Positions 34,754-45,256 are shown, counted from the first letter of the stretch. The stretch is 64,000 nucleotides of DNA from Halobacillus amylolyticus (GCF_022921115.1 NZ_CP095075.1:496001-560000), one strand, 5' to 3'. The notes: a model not told the origin generated them from the letters alone. Program-made: numbers and translations.

Positions 34754-35428
34754 ATGCTACAAAAGATTTATGACTGGGTCGATGAGCGTGTAGACGTCAC
34801 TCCGCTTTGGCGCGATATCGCCGACCACGAAGTGCCTGAGCATGTTAATCCAGCCCATCATTTTTCAGCATTTGTTTATTGTTTTGGCGGTTTGACATTC
34901 TTTATCACGGTTATTCAAATTTTGTCGGGTATGTTTTTAACGATGTATTACGTGCCTGATATCGAAAATGCCTGGAAGTCCGTTTATTATTTACAAAAAG
35001 AAGTAGCTTACGGACAAATCGTACGTGGAATGCACCACTGGGGTGCGAGTCTTGTTATTGTAATGTTATTTCTACATACATTACGGGTATTCTTCCAAGG
35101 GGCTTATAAGAAGCCGCGTGAACTTAACTGGATTGTTGGTGTGCTATTATTCTTCGTTATGCTTGGACTAGGGTTTACTGGTTACTTGCTTCCATGGGAT
35201 AACAAAGCCTATTTTGCAACACAGGTAGGTCTAGAAATTGCCGCAGCTACACCGTTTATCGGAGATCAAATTAGAACATTACTTGCCGGAGATCCAACCA
35301 TTGTAGGTGCACAAACGTTAACACGTTTCTTTGCAATTCACGTGTTTTTCCTGCCTGCTGCATTATTTGGATTAATGGCTGTTCACTTTATTTTAATCCG
35401 TAAGCAAGGTATTTCCGGTCCACTATAA
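34754..35428 (+). CDS. qcrB: Menaquinol:cytochrome c reductase cytochrome b subunit
   Basis: QcrB is the haem b subunit, with four membrane helices and the paired histidine haem ligands (in RGMHHWGASLV and FLHTLRVF, then the pair in the last helices AIHVFFL and LMAVHFILIRK). At 224 residues it has the length of the B. subtilis b6-type protein. In this family one haem is bound covalently near the quinone site. Its quinone substrate would be made by the hep/men genes in the window. Confidence 0.95.
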   Translation: MLQKIYDWVDERVDVTPLWRDIADHEVPEHVNPAHHFSAFVYCFGGLTFFITVIQILSGMFLTMYYVPDIENAWKSVYYLQKEVAYGQIVRGMHHWGASLVIVMLFLHTLRVFFQGAYKKPRELNWIVGVLLFFVMLGLGFTGYLLPWDNKAYFATQVGLEIAAATPFIGDQIRTLLAGDPTIVGAQTLTRFFAIHVFFLPAALFGLMAVHFILIRKQGISGPL

Positions 35429-35457
35429 AATGTAAGTGACATAAAGGAGGGAACGCT

Positions 35458-36270
35458 GTGCATAGGGGAAAAGGGATGAAGTTCGTCGGAGATTCACGAA
35501 TTCCTGCTGAACAAAAAGCCAATTTACCAAAAGATTACTCAGAATACCCTGGACGTACGGAAGCGTTTTGGCCTAACTTTCTTCTTAAAGAATGGCTGGT
35601 TGGAGCAGTCTTCTTAATTGGATTTCTAATTTTGACTGCCGCTCATCCTTCACCGCTTGAGCAACAAGCAGATCCAACCAACGCTGGTTACATTCCGTTG
35701 CCTGACTGGTATTTCTTATTTTTATATGAATTCTTAAAGTATCAATACGCAGGCGGAGAATTTATTGTCATCGGTGCGATTGTTATACCTTCACTCGCTT
35801 TTGGTGCACTTCTGTTAGCACCATTTCTTGATCGCGGGCCAGGAAGACGTCCATCGAAGCGTCCAATTGCTGTTAGTCTTATGATGCTTGGTTTCATTGC
35901 TACGTTCTGGTTAACCTATGAGGCTGTTGAACATGCCGACTACGCTTCACGTTCAGAAAAATATGCGGTAAACGTGGAAGCGGTTGAAGCAGAAGTAAAT
36001 ACAGAAGCTCCGGGATATGCCATATATGAACAAAGCTGTATGAGCTGTCACGGAGATCAGTTACAAGGACAGGGTAACTATCCATCATTACTTGATACGC
36101 CTATGTCAGTTGAACAAATAAAAGACATAGCTCGAAATGGTATTGGAGAAATGCCTGCAGGAGTTTTCAATGGAACTGATGAGGAACTTCAACAATTAGC
36201 CGAATTTATTAAAGCTCAAGGTGCCGGCGGAGAAGGTTCCGGTGGAGAAGCATCTGGGGCTGGCGAATAA
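35458..36270 (+). CDS. qcrC: Menaquinol:cytochrome c reductase cytochrome b/c subunit
   Basis: QcrC fuses a subunit-IV-like membrane part with a C-terminal cytochrome c domain. The 270-residue protein has three or four membrane helices (about 38-58, 102-122 and 139-158), the quinol-site motif PLPDWYFLFLYE near 81-92, and a haem c site CMSCHG near 197-202 with a distal methionine likely in GEMPAGVF. The tail is a low-complexity Gly/Ser/Glu stretch absent from B. subtilis, so the protein is about 15 residues longer. GTG 35458 starts the conserved MHRGKGMKFVGDSR sequence and follows AAGGAGGGA. Confidence 0.94.
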   Translation: MHRGKGMKFVGDSRIPAEQKANLPKDYSEYPGRTEAFWPNFLLKEWLVGAVFLIGFLILTAAHPSPLEQQADPTNAGYIPLPDWYFLFLYEFLKYQYAGGEFIVIGAIVIPSLAFGALLLAPFLDRGPGRRPSKRPIAVSLMMLGFIATFWLTYEAVEHADYASRSEKYAVNVEAVEAEVNTEAPGYAIYEQSCMSCHGDQLQGQGNYPSLLDTPMSVEQIKDIARNGIGEMPAGVFNGTDEELQQLAEFIKAQGAGGEGSGGEASGAGE

Positions 36271-36286
36271 TAAATTAATGAAGGTA

Positions 36287-36330
36287 AAATGAACCGTGCT
36301 CATACGAAAGAGCGCGGTTCATTTATTATA
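36287..36330 (+). terminator. Terminator after qcrABC
   Basis: A 15-bp stem (36287-36301 with 36310-36324, one G-U pair) is followed by a moderately T-rich run. Confidence 0.75.
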
Positions 36331-36345
36331 GGAGTGCGTAGATAC

Positions 36346-36936
36346 ATGAAAGCGATCATTTCATACATATTAACGAATCGAATTTTTCTTATGCTATTAT
36401 TTCTTGTTAACTTGTTTGGCACAGTTTATGGATATATTTGGTATGAGAGTCAGTTGGCTGTCACCAAACCGATCTTTCTTATTTTTGTTCCAGACAGTCC
36501 GACGGCAAGTTTGTTTTTCACCATCTTTTTAGGCTTTTTCCTATTAAATAAAAATGTGCCCTATATTGAAGCTCTAGCTGTCATTACTCTACTGAAATAT
36601 GGTGTATGGGCTGTTGTGATGAATGGGCTTACTTTCTTAGAATATGGAGCGCTTCCATGGACAAGTTATATGCTCATCATTTCCCACGGGGCTATGGCTA
36701 TCCAAGGGATCCTTTACGGCCCATATTATAAGATTCGTATGCGTCATATTGTGGTGGCTGCCATTTGGACGCTCCATAACGATGTGATTGACTATGTATT
36801 TGGACAAATGCCAGTTTATCCAGCAATAATGGAACATATCAATACGGTTGGTTATTTTACATTTTGGTTAAGTATTTTCTCCATAGCTGTTTGTTACGCT
36901 CTCACCCAGAGAAATCGACAGATCAAATCGGTCTAA
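36346..36936 (+). CDS. ypjA: DUF1405 membrane protein YpjA
   Basis: This is a 196-residue protein with about five membrane helices and the conserved NLFGTVYGYIWYESQL segment near 22-37, followed by IFVPDSPTASLFF. It is the YpjA/DUF1405 family, of unknown function, placed right after qcrC as in B. subtilis. ATG 36346 is chosen since TAGGAG lies upstream; the reading frame begins earlier (36289) inside the preceding terminator. Confidence 0.78.
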   Translation: MKAIISYILTNRIFLMLLFLVNLFGTVYGYIWYESQLAVTKPIFLIFVPDSPTASLFFTIFLGFFLLNKNVPYIEALAVITLLKYGVWAVVMNGLTFLEYGALPWTSYMLIISHGAMAIQGILYGPYYKIRMRHIVVAAIWTLHNDVIDYVFGQMPVYPAIMEHINTVGYFTFWLSIFSIAVCYALTQRNRQIKSV

Positions 36937-36993
36937 ATACTGAATGTCTCTCATATACATTTGATAAGATAGAATTTGAGGGGGACGAGTGTG

Positions 36994-37707
36994 ATGGGAC
37001 GGGCTATTCTCATTTGTTTCGTTGTCAGTTTGAGCCTGTGGATTCCAAGCAATGATCATCATAAGTTCATTCATGCTGAACAAAATACATGGAGTTCATT
37101 CACTGAACAATACCGTCACTTATTCCATGACGAAAAATACGAACTGGCGAATAGGATGTTGAATAATCGGCAAAAGGAAATGGAACAATATATTAGTACT
37201 TTATCTTATCAGCACCAAGAAACGTTTAACAAGCTTCTATATCCAATCATCACCATTCAGTCGGACAAGCAAAAAATGGAAGTAGAGAAGTTTTTATCCT
37301 TTATGAATGCTATGGGTAGTGACCACCCTCAAAAATATGCTCGTCAAGAACTTAAGTCCTTACGTAATCAATTAAATCAAACAGATCAAGACAGATCATC
37401 CATTGTTAGTAATTGGAATGCTTTAGTCCCAACTTTACAGTTATATTTCGATCAAGGAGAATTATCAGTCGTCACCAATTCTATGATTGTATTTGGGAAT
37501 AGTGAAACGTTAGCTGCAAAACAAGAAGTAGTTAGACGGTTAGACAAGCTCCTTGAAGATAAACCCTCTGTAATAAGCTATGATGCGTTTATTTGGACTG
37601 CTGCTATTATAGGATGTACTATACTTATTACACTCGTATATGTGGCTGCAAGGAAATATGTTGCAGAGAAAAAAGAAAAAAAGGCAGGCGACAAACTTAA
37701 TAGTTGA
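36994..37707 (+). CDS. ypjB: Sporulation protein YpjB
   Basis: This is a 237-residue protein with an N-terminal signal or anchor (AILICFVVSLSLWIP), a helical extracytoplasmic region (about 25-190) and a C-terminal membrane helix (TAAIIGCTILITLVYVAA) with a lysine-rich tail. It fits the SpoYpjB family (sporulation-associated, function not defined), in the ypjA-ypjB order of B. subtilis. ATG 36994 lies 9 nt after GAGGGGG. The assignment rests on topology and synteny more than on motifs. Confidence 0.65.
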   Translation: MGRAILICFVVSLSLWIPSNDHHKFIHAEQNTWSSFTEQYRHLFHDEKYELANRMLNNRQKEMEQYISTLSYQHQETFNKLLYPIITIQSDKQKMEVEKFLSFMNAMGSDHPQKYARQELKSLRNQLNQTDQDRSSIVSNWNALVPTLQLYFDQGELSVVTNSMIVFGNSETLAAKQEVVRRLDKLLEDKPSVISYDAFIWTAAIIGCTILITLVYVAARKYVAEKKEKKAGDKLNS

Positions 37708-37714
37708 TTTTTTA

Positions 37715-37743
37715 TTGAAATTTGACTAAAATTGACCTATAGT
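37715..37743 (+). promoter_or_regulatory. Sigma-A promoter of the YugP-like gene
   Basis: TTGAAA (37715-37720) and TATAGT (37738-37743) are 17 nt apart, 31 nt before the ATG. Confidence 0.55.
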
Positions 37744-37774
37744 ATAGGATACATCTAAGATGGAGGAGCGAAAC

Positions 37775-38452
37775 ATGATGAGTTTTCTAATATATTTTGC
37801 GATATTACTAATCGTGCCTATCTGGGCTTCATCACGTGTTAAAAAGACATACAAGAAATATTCAAAAGTCCCAACATCCTCATCAATGACGGGGGCAGAA
37901 GTTGCACGTAAAATCCTTGATGATAACGGATTGTTTAATGTTCGTATTGAAGAAGTAAGAGGAATGTTATCCGATCACTATGATCCGCGCTCTAAAGTAA
38001 TCCGCCTCTCATCAGACAATTATCACGGTCGTTCCATGGCCGCATCTGCCGTTTCTGCTCATGAGGTAGGGCATGCGATTCAGGATGCGGAGGAATATGC
38101 TTTTCTTAAATTCCGCAGTGCATTAGTTCCTGTTGCAAGCTTTGGTTCAAATATTTCCATTTTCTTAATTATTGGTGGATTCCTACTTGGCTTCACAGGT
38201 TTAGCGTTAGCTGGGATAATCTTCTTCGCTGCAGCCGTGTTGTTCCAGTTCATTACTTTACCAGTTGAATTTGATGCTTCAAATAGAGCCATGGGACAGC
38301 TTGTATCCACTGGAATCATAAGGAATGATGAAGAACGCAAAACGAAAAAAGTTCTTAATGCAGCCGCTATGACGTATGTAGCAGGTGCTCTCGTAGCCTT
38401 GGCTGAATTACTAAGATTTGTGTTTATGTTTGTAGGGATGAATGAAGAGTAA
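37775..38452 (+). CDS. Membrane zinc metallopeptidase (YugP family)
   Basis: This is a 225-residue protein with an N-terminal anchor, the zinc motif HEVGH near residues 93-97 (AHEVGHAIQDAE), two central membrane helices, and the distal glutamate in LPVEFDAS near 164-171, which fits a third zinc ligand. The layout is that of YugP-type neutral zinc peptidases. Its substrate is unknown. ATG 37775 is selected because GGAGGAG (37762-37768) lies 6 nt upstream. In B. subtilis yugP is not at this locus, so the gene is additional to the synteny here. Confidence 0.8.
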   Translation: MMSFLIYFAILLIVPIWASSRVKKTYKKYSKVPTSSSMTGAEVARKILDDNGLFNVRIEEVRGMLSDHYDPRSKVIRLSSDNYHGRSMAASAVSAHEVGHAIQDAEEYAFLKFRSALVPVASFGSNISIFLIIGGFLLGFTGLALAGIIFFAAAVLFQFITLPVEFDASNRAMGQLVSTGIIRNDEERKTKKVLNAAAMTYVAGALVALAELLRFVFMFVGMNEE

Positions 38453-38474
38453 TTTGAACTATACGAAATAATAC

Positions 38475-38512
38475 AAACCCCATTGTTCTTGAAAAAGGAC
38501 AATGGGGTTTTC
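38475..38512 (+). terminator. Bidirectional terminator between convergent genes
   Basis: AAACCCCATTGTTCT (38475-38489) pairs with AGGACAATGGGGTTT (38496-38510, one G-U), flanked by T on the plus strand. It lies between the peptidase gene and ypjC. Confidence 0.75.
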
Positions 38513-38545
38513 TGCATGAGGTGTGGCTAATTCGACACACCTGTC

Positions 38546-39421
38546 TTAGTCTTGTAGTGGATTTTTGTTTTCATCTAATGTGAACCCTTCGCCTATTACA
38601 TCATAAACGTGACTAACAGCAACAAAGGCATGTGGGTCAATTTTGTTAATAATCGCTTTCAATCGGACAATTTCATTTTTCCCGATTACGCAATAAAGGA
38701 CATCTCTTTTCGAGCCGGTAAACGAACCCTTCCCTTCTAATACTGTGACTCCTCGATCCATTTCCTGGTTGATTACTATAGAAATCTGATCACTTTGTTC
38801 AGAAATGATCGTTGCCCCCCTTGCAGCATAAGCACCCTCTTGAATAAAGTCGATTACTTTTGCTCCAATGAATACTGCGACTAAGGTGTACATCCCTTTT
38901 ATAGGATTTAAATAAGTAACAATTGAGGTGAAAATAACGATCGCATCAAACACAAACATAGCACGGCCCATACTCCAACCCAAATATTTATGGATGAGTC
39001 TTGCAATAATATCAACCCCGCCTGTTGTCCCTCCATATCGAAAAATAATCCCTAAGCCCACACCGGCGAATACGCCGGCAAATAAGGAAGCTAATGTTAA
39101 GTCTGAGGCCAAATCAATCTCAATGAGAAATAGTTGTGATAAATAAATGAATATAGATACAGCGACAATCCCTATTAAAGAATAGAAAAAAGTATTGCGT
39201 CCAAGTACCCTCCATCCGATAATAAGAACAGGGATGTTAAGAATGATATTCATCAGTGCTGGATCCCAATTAAATAAATAGAGAAACAATAAGGTGATCC
39301 CTGTAAATCCACCTTCACCTAATCCATTTTGAATGTTAAAGTGGACAAGTCCAAATGAAAAGATGGCTGAACCTACTAATATGAACAAAATATTTTTTAC
39401 TTTTAAACCGAAAAGATTCAT
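38546..39421 (-). CDS. ypjC: YitT-family membrane protein YpjC
   Basis: This is a 291-residue protein with five or six membrane helices in the N-terminal two thirds and a C-terminal DUF2179 soluble domain (about 210-285, with GVTVLEGKGSFTG and IDPHAFVAVSHVYDVIGEGF). The GGTTGGVDIIARL block near 135-147 is typical of the YitT family. B. subtilis YpjC is of equal length and is likewise reversed relative to its neighbours. ATG 39421 follows TGGAGGTC; a TTG at 39436 would overlap that site. Function is unknown. Confidence 0.85.
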   Translation of the reverse strand: MNLFGLKVKNILFILVGSAIFSFGLVHFNIQNGLGEGGFTGITLLFLYLFNWDPALMNIILNIPVLIIGWRVLGRNTFFYSLIGIVAVSIFIYLSQLFLIEIDLASDLTLASLFAGVFAGVGLGIIFRYGGTTGGVDIIARLIHKYLGWSMGRAMFVFDAIVIFTSIVTYLNPIKGMYTLVAVFIGAKVIDFIQEGAYAARGATIISEQSDQISIVINQEMDRGVTVLEGKGSFTGSKRDVLYCVIGKNEIVRLKAIINKIDPHAFVAVSHVYDVIGEGFTLDENKNPLQD

Positions 39422-39457
39422 ATGCTTGACCTCCAAAATAAGTTACACACGACTTAT

Positions 39458-39486
39458 ATTATAAAGAAATGATTTCCATGCTACAA
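39458..39486 (-). promoter_or_regulatory. Sigma-A promoter of ypjC (minus strand)
   Basis: On the minus strand TTGTAG (39486-39481) and TATAAT (39463-39458) are separated by 17 nt, about 37 nt before the ATG. Confidence 0.6.
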
Positions 39487-39574
39487 TGGATTAAAGTTTA
39501 ATAATTTGTCAAATGCCGCCCTTTTGGCTACCATTTAGTAAGGAGTGCCAGATCAAGTAAAGGAGCGTTTTACT

Positions 39575-39922
39575 ATGACCTATACGACAGAAGAGATTCA
39601 AAAGCGTGTAGATAATTACATATCACAATTTAAAGAAGGTTATTTTTCCCCACTCGCTTTGCAAGCTCGGTTGACAGAGGAAGTCGGCGAGATGGCTAGG
39701 GAAATTAATCATCGATATGGTGAGAAGAAAAAGAAATCGTCAGAGCAGGACAAGGCTTTAGAAGAAGAACTTGGTGATGTAATATTTGTGCTTACTTGTT
39801 TTGCTAATTCTTTAAATATGGATTTATCCAAAGCATTTGAAAGGTCTATGAGTAAAATCGAAACACGTGATAAAGACCGTTGGACACGTAAAGAAGGAGA
39901 GACAAACCATGACTCAAATTAA
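39575..39922 (+). CDS. ypjD: MazG-like nucleotide pyrophosphohydrolase (YpjD)
   Basis: This is a 115-residue all-helical protein with the magnesium-binding motifs of the MazG superfamily: [12 protein letters not shown] near 28-39 and [11 protein letters not shown] near 60-70. Such enzymes cleave nucleoside triphosphates to monophosphates and can remove damaged nucleotides; the substrate here is not known. ATG 39575 follows AAAGGAGCG, and its last 14 nt overlap dapB. The arrangement ypjD-dapB-mgsA is the same in B. subtilis. Confidence 0.85.
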   Translation: MTYTTEEIQKRVDNYISQFKEGYFSPLALQARLTEEVGEMAREINHRYGEKKKKSSEQDKALEEELGDVIFVLTCFANSLNMDLSKAFERSMSKIETRDKDRWTRKEGETNHDSN

Positions 39923-40709
39923 AATGATTGTTGCTGGACCAAGAGGGAAAATGGGACAGGAAGCCCTTAGAATGATTGAAAAGGAAGATAAGTTTAAGCT
40001 TGTGGCTTGCATTGATCGGAAACATGGTGGCAGCAAGGTTAAAGATGTTTCAGGGTTGCCCGCCTCAGATGCCGTGATTTATACAGATGCTGAGCAATGT
40101 CTCAGTGAAGTAGAGGCTGACGTACTCGTCGATTTAACGACACCTGAATTTGGTTACAAACATACGAAGCTTGCACTCGAAAATGGGGTGCGCCCCGTTG
40201 TTGGAACCACAGGTTTTACTGAAGAACAAATGGTGGAACTCACAAATCTGGCCGAAACCAAAAAGCTTGGTGCTGTCATTGCTCCGAACTTTGCAGTAGG
40301 TGCCGTCTTAATGATGCAATTTTCTAAATGGGCTGCCAAGCACTTTCAAGATGTAGAAATTATTGAGAAGCATCATGATCAAAAGCTTGATGCTCCTTCA
40401 GGTACAGCTGTTAAAACAGCTGAGTTAATAAAAGAAGAACGCGAGTCACACCCTCAAGGTCACACAGATGAAAAAGAGACTTTAGAAGGTGCGAGAGGTG
40501 CGGACGTTGACGGAATGAAAATTCATAGTGTAAGACTCCCAGGTCTTGTCGCTCATCAGGAAGTAGTTTTCGGCGGCCTTGGTCAAACGCTTACGATCAA
40601 ACATGATTCCCATCATCGTGAATCGTTTATGTCTGGAGTCAACCTTGCTGCTACAGAAGTTATGGAGATAGATGTGCTTGTTTACGGGCTTGAACATTTG
40701 CTCGACTAA
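39909..40709 (+). CDS. dapB: 4-hydroxy-tetrahydrodipicolinate reductase
   Basis: DapB reduces the cyclic precursor of diaminopimelate, which is needed for lysine, peptidoglycan and spore dipicolinate. The 266-residue protein has the N-terminal [11 protein letters not shown] dinucleotide loop, [10 protein letters not shown] near 100-109, and the substrate motif [15 protein letters not shown] near 155-169. ATG 39909 overlaps the ypjD end and has AAGGAGAG upstream. It is co-transcribed with mgsA. Confidence 0.95.
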   Translation: MTQIKMIVAGPRGKMGQEALRMIEKEDKFKLVACIDRKHGGSKVKDVSGLPASDAVIYTDAEQCLSEVEADVLVDLTTPEFGYKHTKLALENGVRPVVGTTGFTEEQMVELTNLAETKKLGAVIAPNFAVGAVLMMQFSKWAAKHFQDVEIIEKHHDQKLDAPSGTAVKTAELIKEERESHPQGHTDEKETLEGARGADVDGMKIHSVRLPGLVAHQEVVFGGLGQTLTIKHDSHHRESFMSGVNLAATEVMEIDVLVYGLEHLLD

Positions 40710-40724
40710 GAGGAGGGGACTCGA

Positions 40725-41141
40725 ATGAATATTGCTTTAATTGCACATGATGAGAAGAAACAAGAGATTATCCATTTTGCGACAGCGTACAAACATATCT
40801 TAGAAAAACACGAATTATTTGCTACAGGAACAACTGGCAAAAAGATTTCTGAAGCTTCTGGTTTAGATGTTTTTAGATTTCAGTCTGGACCCGTTGGCGG
40901 TGATCAGCAAATAGGTGCAAAAATTGCCCAGGATGAAATGGATATGGTCATCTTCTTTCGCGACCCCTTAACAGCACAGCCACATGAACCAGATGTAAGT
41001 GCGTTGCTCCGTATATGTGACGTCCATCGGATTCCTCTTGCTACAAATTTGGCTAGTGCAGAAATATTCATTCGCGGTTTAGAGCGAGGCGATTTCGAAT
41101 GGCGTGAGATTATCAAGGAAAAGTTAGCGAAGAAAGATTAG
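40725..41141 (+). CDS. mgsA: Methylglyoxal synthase
   Basis: MgsA converts dihydroxyacetone phosphate to methylglyoxal, an overflow route when phosphate is short. The 138-residue protein has [10 protein letters not shown] at the start, ATGTTG near 41-46, [12 protein letters not shown] near 60-71 and the catalytic [14 protein letters not shown] near 83-96. AAGAGGAGGGG precedes the ATG. bshA starts 10 nt downstream; bshB1, which lies between them in B. subtilis, is absent. Confidence 0.95.
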   Translation: MNIALIAHDEKKQEIIHFATAYKHILEKHELFATGTTGKKISEASGLDVFRFQSGPVGGDQQIGAKIAQDEMDMVIFFRDPLTAQPHEPDVSALLRICDVHRIPLATNLASAEIFIRGLERGDFEWREIIKEKLAKKD

Positions 41142-41151
41142 GTGTGGTGAA

Positions 41152-42279
41152 ATGTCAAAAATCGGAATAACCTGCTATCCCACAGTGGGAGGATCAGGTG
41201 TTATAGCGACTGAACTCGGGAAGATTTTAGCTGAAAAGGGACATGAGATTCATTTTATTACATCACAGGTCCCTTTTCGATTAAATCGTATTTATCCAAA
41301 TATTTACTATCATGAAGTAGAGGTAAGCAATTATCCGGTATTTCAACACCCTCCTTATGACCTAGCTCTTGCCAATAAGATGGCAGAAGTGATTAATCGG
41401 GAAGAGCTCGACATCCTGCATGTCCATTATGCTATGCCTCATGCTGTCTTAGCAATCTTAGCAAAGCAAATGTCCGAGCGGGATGTGAAAATCGTCACTA
41501 CACTTCATGGTACAGACATAACCGTGCTTGGCATTGACTCAAGTTTAAAGCAAATGATTAAATTTGGTATTGAGAAATCCGATCGAGTTACTGCTGTTTC
41601 CCACAGTTTAGTCAAACAAACACAATATATGCTGGAAACGGAAAAGGACATGGATGTCATTTACAATTTTGTTGATGAGCGGGAATATTTTCGCAAACCC
41701 AATAACGAGTTAAAACACCAGTACAATATCCAGGATACTGAAAAAGTATTAATTCACATTTCGAATTTCAGGCAAGTTAAGCGCGTTCCAGATATCATTC
41801 GGGCCTTTGCAGAGATTCATAGGAGTGTACCTTCAAAACTACTCCTTGTTGGAGACGGACCTGAATATTCGGCTTGCTATCAGCTTGTAGAGGATTTAGG
41901 GCTCGGCGATCACGTGCGTTTTCTTGGGAAGCAAGAAAATGTAAGCGAATTGTTTTCCATTTCCGATTTGAAGCTTTTGCTTTCTGAAAAGGAAAGCTTT
42001 GGACTCGTGTTACTTGAGGCAATGGCATGCGGTGTGCCTTGTATTGGCACAAATATAGGCGGTATCCCAGAAGTGATCGAGCATGGGGAAACAGGGTTTA
42101 TTACGGAACTCGGCAATATAAATCAAGTGGTTTATTTTGCAAAACAGCTGTTGACAGATTCCATGATGCATGAAAGTTTTTCAGAACGGGCACAAGAATT
42201 TGTCAATCAAAAATTCTCTTCTTCTGAGATCGTCAAGCAATATGAGGAACTTTATTGTCAGGTGTTGGATGATGAATAA
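41152..42279 (+). CDS. bshA: Bacillithiol synthase step 1: GlcNAc-malate glycosyltransferase BshA
   Basis: BshA transfers N-acetylglucosamine from UDP-GlcNAc to L-malate in the first step of bacillithiol synthesis. The 375-residue GT-B protein (GT4 family) has the glycine loop [16 protein letters not shown] near 6-21, HVHYAMPHA near 90, [11 protein letters not shown] near 120, and the nucleotide-binding [16 protein letters not shown] near 280-295. Its last 8 nt overlap the start of cca. The partner genes bshB and bshC are not in the window. Confidence 0.93.
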   Translation: MSKIGITCYPTVGGSGVIATELGKILAEKGHEIHFITSQVPFRLNRIYPNIYYHEVEVSNYPVFQHPPYDLALANKMAEVINREELDILHVHYAMPHAVLAILAKQMSERDVKIVTTLHGTDITVLGIDSSLKQMIKFGIEKSDRVTAVSHSLVKQTQYMLETEKDMDVIYNFVDEREYFRKPNNELKHQYNIQDTEKVLIHISNFRQVKRVPDIIRAFAEIHRSVPSKLLLVGDGPEYSACYQLVEDLGLGDHVRFLGKQENVSELFSISDLKLLLSEKESFGLVLLEAMACGVPCIGTNIGGIPEVIEHGETGFITELGNINQVVYFAKQLLTDSMMHESFSERAQEFVNQKFSSSEIVKQYEELYCQVLDDE

Positions 42280-43474
42280 ACATAAACCATCACTTAAATC
42301 TGCATTTCACCTCTTGTCAGATCTTGAAGATGCCGGTTATGAATCTCATATTGTAGGCGGTGCTGTCCGTGATATTGTTTTAGGCCGTCCAATGGGAGAT
42401 ATAGACATTGCCACTTCGGCAACTCCTCAACAGGTCATGAGTATTTTTAACCACGTCATTCCAATTGGTATAGACCACGGCACTGTGATGGTCCGTTATC
42501 AATCGCATTCCTTTGAGGTGACTACATATCGAACAGAGGATGGTTATACCGATTTTCGACATCCTGATGAGGTGGCATTTGTTAACTCTATACAAGAAGA
42601 CCTATCGCGGCGTGACTTTACGATTAATGCGATGGCTATGAAGCAAAGTGGCGACATCATCGACCCTTTCCAAGGAAAAAAGGATCTTTCAAGGCAGATC
42701 ATTCGGGCGGTGGGTGATGCCCATACGCGGTTTAATGAGGATCCATTACGAATGATGCGTGCGATACGATTTGCTAGTCAGCTTCAATTTGAAGTTACGG
42801 ATGAAGTGAGACAAGCTATCTATAATCAAGCAAGTCTGCTCACTCATATTGCTGTTGAACGTATTACCGTTGAATTTGAAAAGTTGATGGCGGGAGAAGG
42901 TTATCAAAACGGAATACATCTCTGTTATACACTAGGTGTATTTTCATACCTTCCGATTTTTTCAGAGAATAAGTCCTTGCAGATGACGGTGCCTAAACAT
43001 AATTTATTTGGTTTTGCCCAATTGATCACTTATTATCACGAGCAAACTCCTGCCGTTAGCCTTATAAAATGGGTAAAAGACTGGAAGCTGTCGAATCGAG
43101 TGAAAAGGGAAGCGTTTTCTCTCCATTATGCTCTTACAGAATATAAACAGCATGGTCAAGTGACCCTATGGCTTGCCTATCAGCTTCCAGAGCAGCTTAG
43201 CGGCGCTTTCATCCAAGTATTAAAAGCGTTAGGGTATCCTGTTAAGAAGGAAGGGTTTACTGAGGTATCAGCTATGCTGCCTATACATTCAAGAGACGAA
43301 CTATCTTTTCAAGCGAAAGACCTAATTCAATCTTTTCCCAACGTGGCGAAAGGTTCTTGGATTAGTGAAGGGATGAAAAAAATTGAATACGCAGTTGTAA
43401 CTAAACAACTGAGTAATAAATATGAGCATATAAAGGAGTGGGTCGACAAATGGAATCCACCCGCAAGCAATTAA
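42272..43474 (+). CDS. cca: CCA-adding tRNA nucleotidyltransferase
   Basis: This enzyme adds or repairs the CCA end of tRNAs without a template. The class II protein has about 400 residues, with [20 protein letters not shown] near 23-42 (metal aspartates in DID), the [10 protein letters not shown] block near 110, and [16 protein letters not shown] near 155. ATG 42272 (or 42269) overlaps the bshA stop; a frame open to 42170 would put the start deep inside bshA. AGGTG lies upstream. The following birA overlaps its end by 25 nt. Confidence 0.93.
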   Translation: MNKHKPSLKSAFHLLSDLEDAGYESHIVGGAVRDIVLGRPMGDIDIATSATPQQVMSIFNHVIPIGIDHGTVMVRYQSHSFEVTTYRTEDGYTDFRHPDEVAFVNSIQEDLSRRDFTINAMAMKQSGDIIDPFQGKKDLSRQIIRAVGDAHTRFNEDPLRMMRAIRFASQLQFEVTDEVRQAIYNQASLLTHIAVERITVEFEKLMAGEGYQNGIHLCYTLGVFSYLPIFSENKSLQMTVPKHNLFGFAQLITYYHEQTPAVSLIKWVKDWKLSNRVKREAFSLHYALTEYKQHGQVTLWLAYQLPEQLSGAFIQVLKALGYPVKKEGFTEVSAMLPIHSRDELSFQAKDLIQSFPNVAKGSWISEGMKKIEYAVVTKQLSNKYEHIKEWVDKWNPPASN

Positions 43475-44445
43475 TTGAACTATTAGATAGTCAACAAGGT
43501 CATATTTCTGGGCAAGATTTGTCTAAACGTTTAAATATTTCAAGAACTGCCGTGTGGAAGCATATGAAGGAACTTGAGAAAGATGGATATGAAATTGAAG
43601 CTGTTCAACGGAAAGGGTACAAGATCATTTCTTCACCAAATAAAGTGAGTGAAAACACACTCCAGTGGGGATTGAATACCGATTGGCTAGGGCATAATCT
43701 TCAGCATTTTGAGGAAGTAACATCTACACAGGAAGTCGTTCATCAGTTAGCTAAACAAGGTAAGCCTCATGGTACGGTTGTGATTGCTGACAAGCAGGTA
43801 CAAGGGAAAGGCCGGATGTCCCGAAATTGGGATTCTCCTAAAGGAAAGGGCATTTGGATGAGTATTTTATTACGTCCTGAACTATTGCCTTATCAGGCCC
43901 CACAACTTACCTTACTAGCAGCTACTGTTTTAGCAGAAGTCATTGCTGAACAGTCATCGATCCTGCCGCAAATTAAGTGGCCAAACGATTTGTTAGTGAA
44001 CCACAAAAAGGTGTCAGGTATTTTAACTGAAATGCAGGCCGAACAAGATCAAATTCAATATGTTGTTCTCGGTATCGGTATTAATGTGAATCAAACTGAA
44101 TCAGACATTCCCGAAGAGTTGCAGCATAAAGCTTCTTCCCTCCAGATTGAATCACAGCAACAATGGTCGATTCAGGGTACCATTCAACGGATACTGCAAC
44201 AATTTGAACGTACATATGATCAATTCATGACTAACGGCTTTAAAGATGTAAAGTTAAAATGGGAACAATTCGGCTATAGGATTGGCGAGGAAGTAACGAT
44301 TTCTACGATGAAAAAGTCGTGGCAGGCAAGGTTAGTGGGCATTGAGCCAGATGGAGCCCTTTTAGCTCGTGATGAAAAGGGTAAAGAAGAAAAGTTATAT
44401 TCAGCTGAAATCCATTGGGGAGAGGGTGGTTATCATGCTAAATAA
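43450..44445 (+). CDS. birA: Biotin-protein ligase and biotin repressor BirA
   Basis: BirA attaches biotin to acetyl-CoA carboxylase and represses biotin genes. The 331-residue protein has an N-terminal winged helix ([20 protein letters not shown], about 19-38), the ligase loop [16 protein letters not shown] near 119-134, KWPNDLLV near 180 and a C-terminal SH3-like domain. ATG 43450 has AAGGAGTG upstream and lies inside the end of cca; the stop lies inside panB. The overlaps indicate one transcript from bshA to panD. Confidence 0.93.
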   Translation: MESTRKQLIELLDSQQGHISGQDLSKRLNISRTAVWKHMKELEKDGYEIEAVQRKGYKIISSPNKVSENTLQWGLNTDWLGHNLQHFEEVTSTQEVVHQLAKQGKPHGTVVIADKQVQGKGRMSRNWDSPKGKGIWMSILLRPELLPYQAPQLTLLAATVLAEVIAEQSSILPQIKWPNDLLVNHKKVSGILTEMQAEQDQIQYVVLGIGINVNQTESDIPEELQHKASSLQIESQQQWSIQGTIQRILQQFERTYDQFMTNGFKDVKLKWEQFGYRIGEEVTISTMKKSWQARLVGIEPDGALLARDEKGKEEKLYSAEIHWGEGGYHAK

Positions 44446-45256
44446 AAATAGTATGATCAAGATGAAGCAAACGAACGATAAAATGACGATGATTACTGCA
44501 TATGATTACCCTTCTGCTAAAATTGCTGAACAAGCAGAAACAGATATGATTTTGGTGGGGGACAGCCTTGGTATGGTTGTGTTAGGTTATGATTCAACCA
44601 TTCCTGTAACGTTAGAGGATATGATTCATCATGGCAAAGCAGTAAGACGAGGAGCAGGAAGTACATTTGTAGTTGTTGATATGCCGTTTATGTCTTATCA
44701 TATCTCCTTAGAAGGCACTCTGAAAAATGCCACACAGCTGTTTCAGGAAACGAATGCTCAAGCATTGAAGCTTGAGGGAGCGGGAGAAGTGCTCGAGGCT
44801 ATCCGACGTTTAACAGGAGGTGGGATCCCTGTTGTTGGACACTTAGGGTTAACCCCTCAGTCAGTTCATGTCCTAGGGGGCTATAAAGTCCAGGGTAAAG
44901 ATGAGAAGGCGGCTAAAAAGTTGTTAGAAGAAGCAAAAGAAGTAGAGCGGGCAGGTGCAATGGCTTTAGTTTTAGAATGCGTTCCGAGACAGCTGGCTAA
45001 ATTAATTTCAGAACAGCTGACGATTCCTACGATCGGGATCGGAGCGGGCGCCGACTGTGATGGTCAGGTCCTCGTCTATCATGATCTCTTAAAATATGGT
45101 GTTGAACGCTTGCCGAAGTTTGTTAAACCCTATTTAAATAGCAGCGAACAAATGGCGGGAGCAGTTCGTCAATACGTGTCAGAAGTAAAGGATGGCCTGT
45201 TTCCACAAGAACAACACACATTCACAATGGATACGGAGTTGCTTCCAAAAGAATAA
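44435..45256 (+). CDS. panB: 3-methyl-2-oxobutanoate hydroxymethyltransferase
   Basis: PanB makes ketopantoate from 2-oxoisovalerate in coenzyme A synthesis. The 273-residue protein has [10 protein letters not shown] near 18-27, [12 protein letters not shown] near 43-54, and [12 protein letters not shown] near 133-144. ATG 44435 is chosen because AGAGGGTGG lies just upstream and the length fits the family; the frame is open to 44369. It overlaps the birA end by 11 nt. panC and panD follow, as in B. subtilis. Confidence 0.95.
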   Translation: MLNKNSMIKMKQTNDKMTMITAYDYPSAKIAEQAETDMILVGDSLGMVVLGYDSTIPVTLEDMIHHGKAVRRGAGSTFVVVDMPFMSYHISLEGTLKNATQLFQETNAQALKLEGAGEVLEAIRRLTGGGIPVVGHLGLTPQSVHVLGGYKVQGKDEKAAKKLLEEAKEVERAGAMALVLECVPRQLAKLISEQLTIPTIGIGAGADCDGQVLVYHDLLKYGVERLPKFVKPYLNSSEQMAGAVRQYVSEVKDGLFPQEQHTFTMDTELLPKE

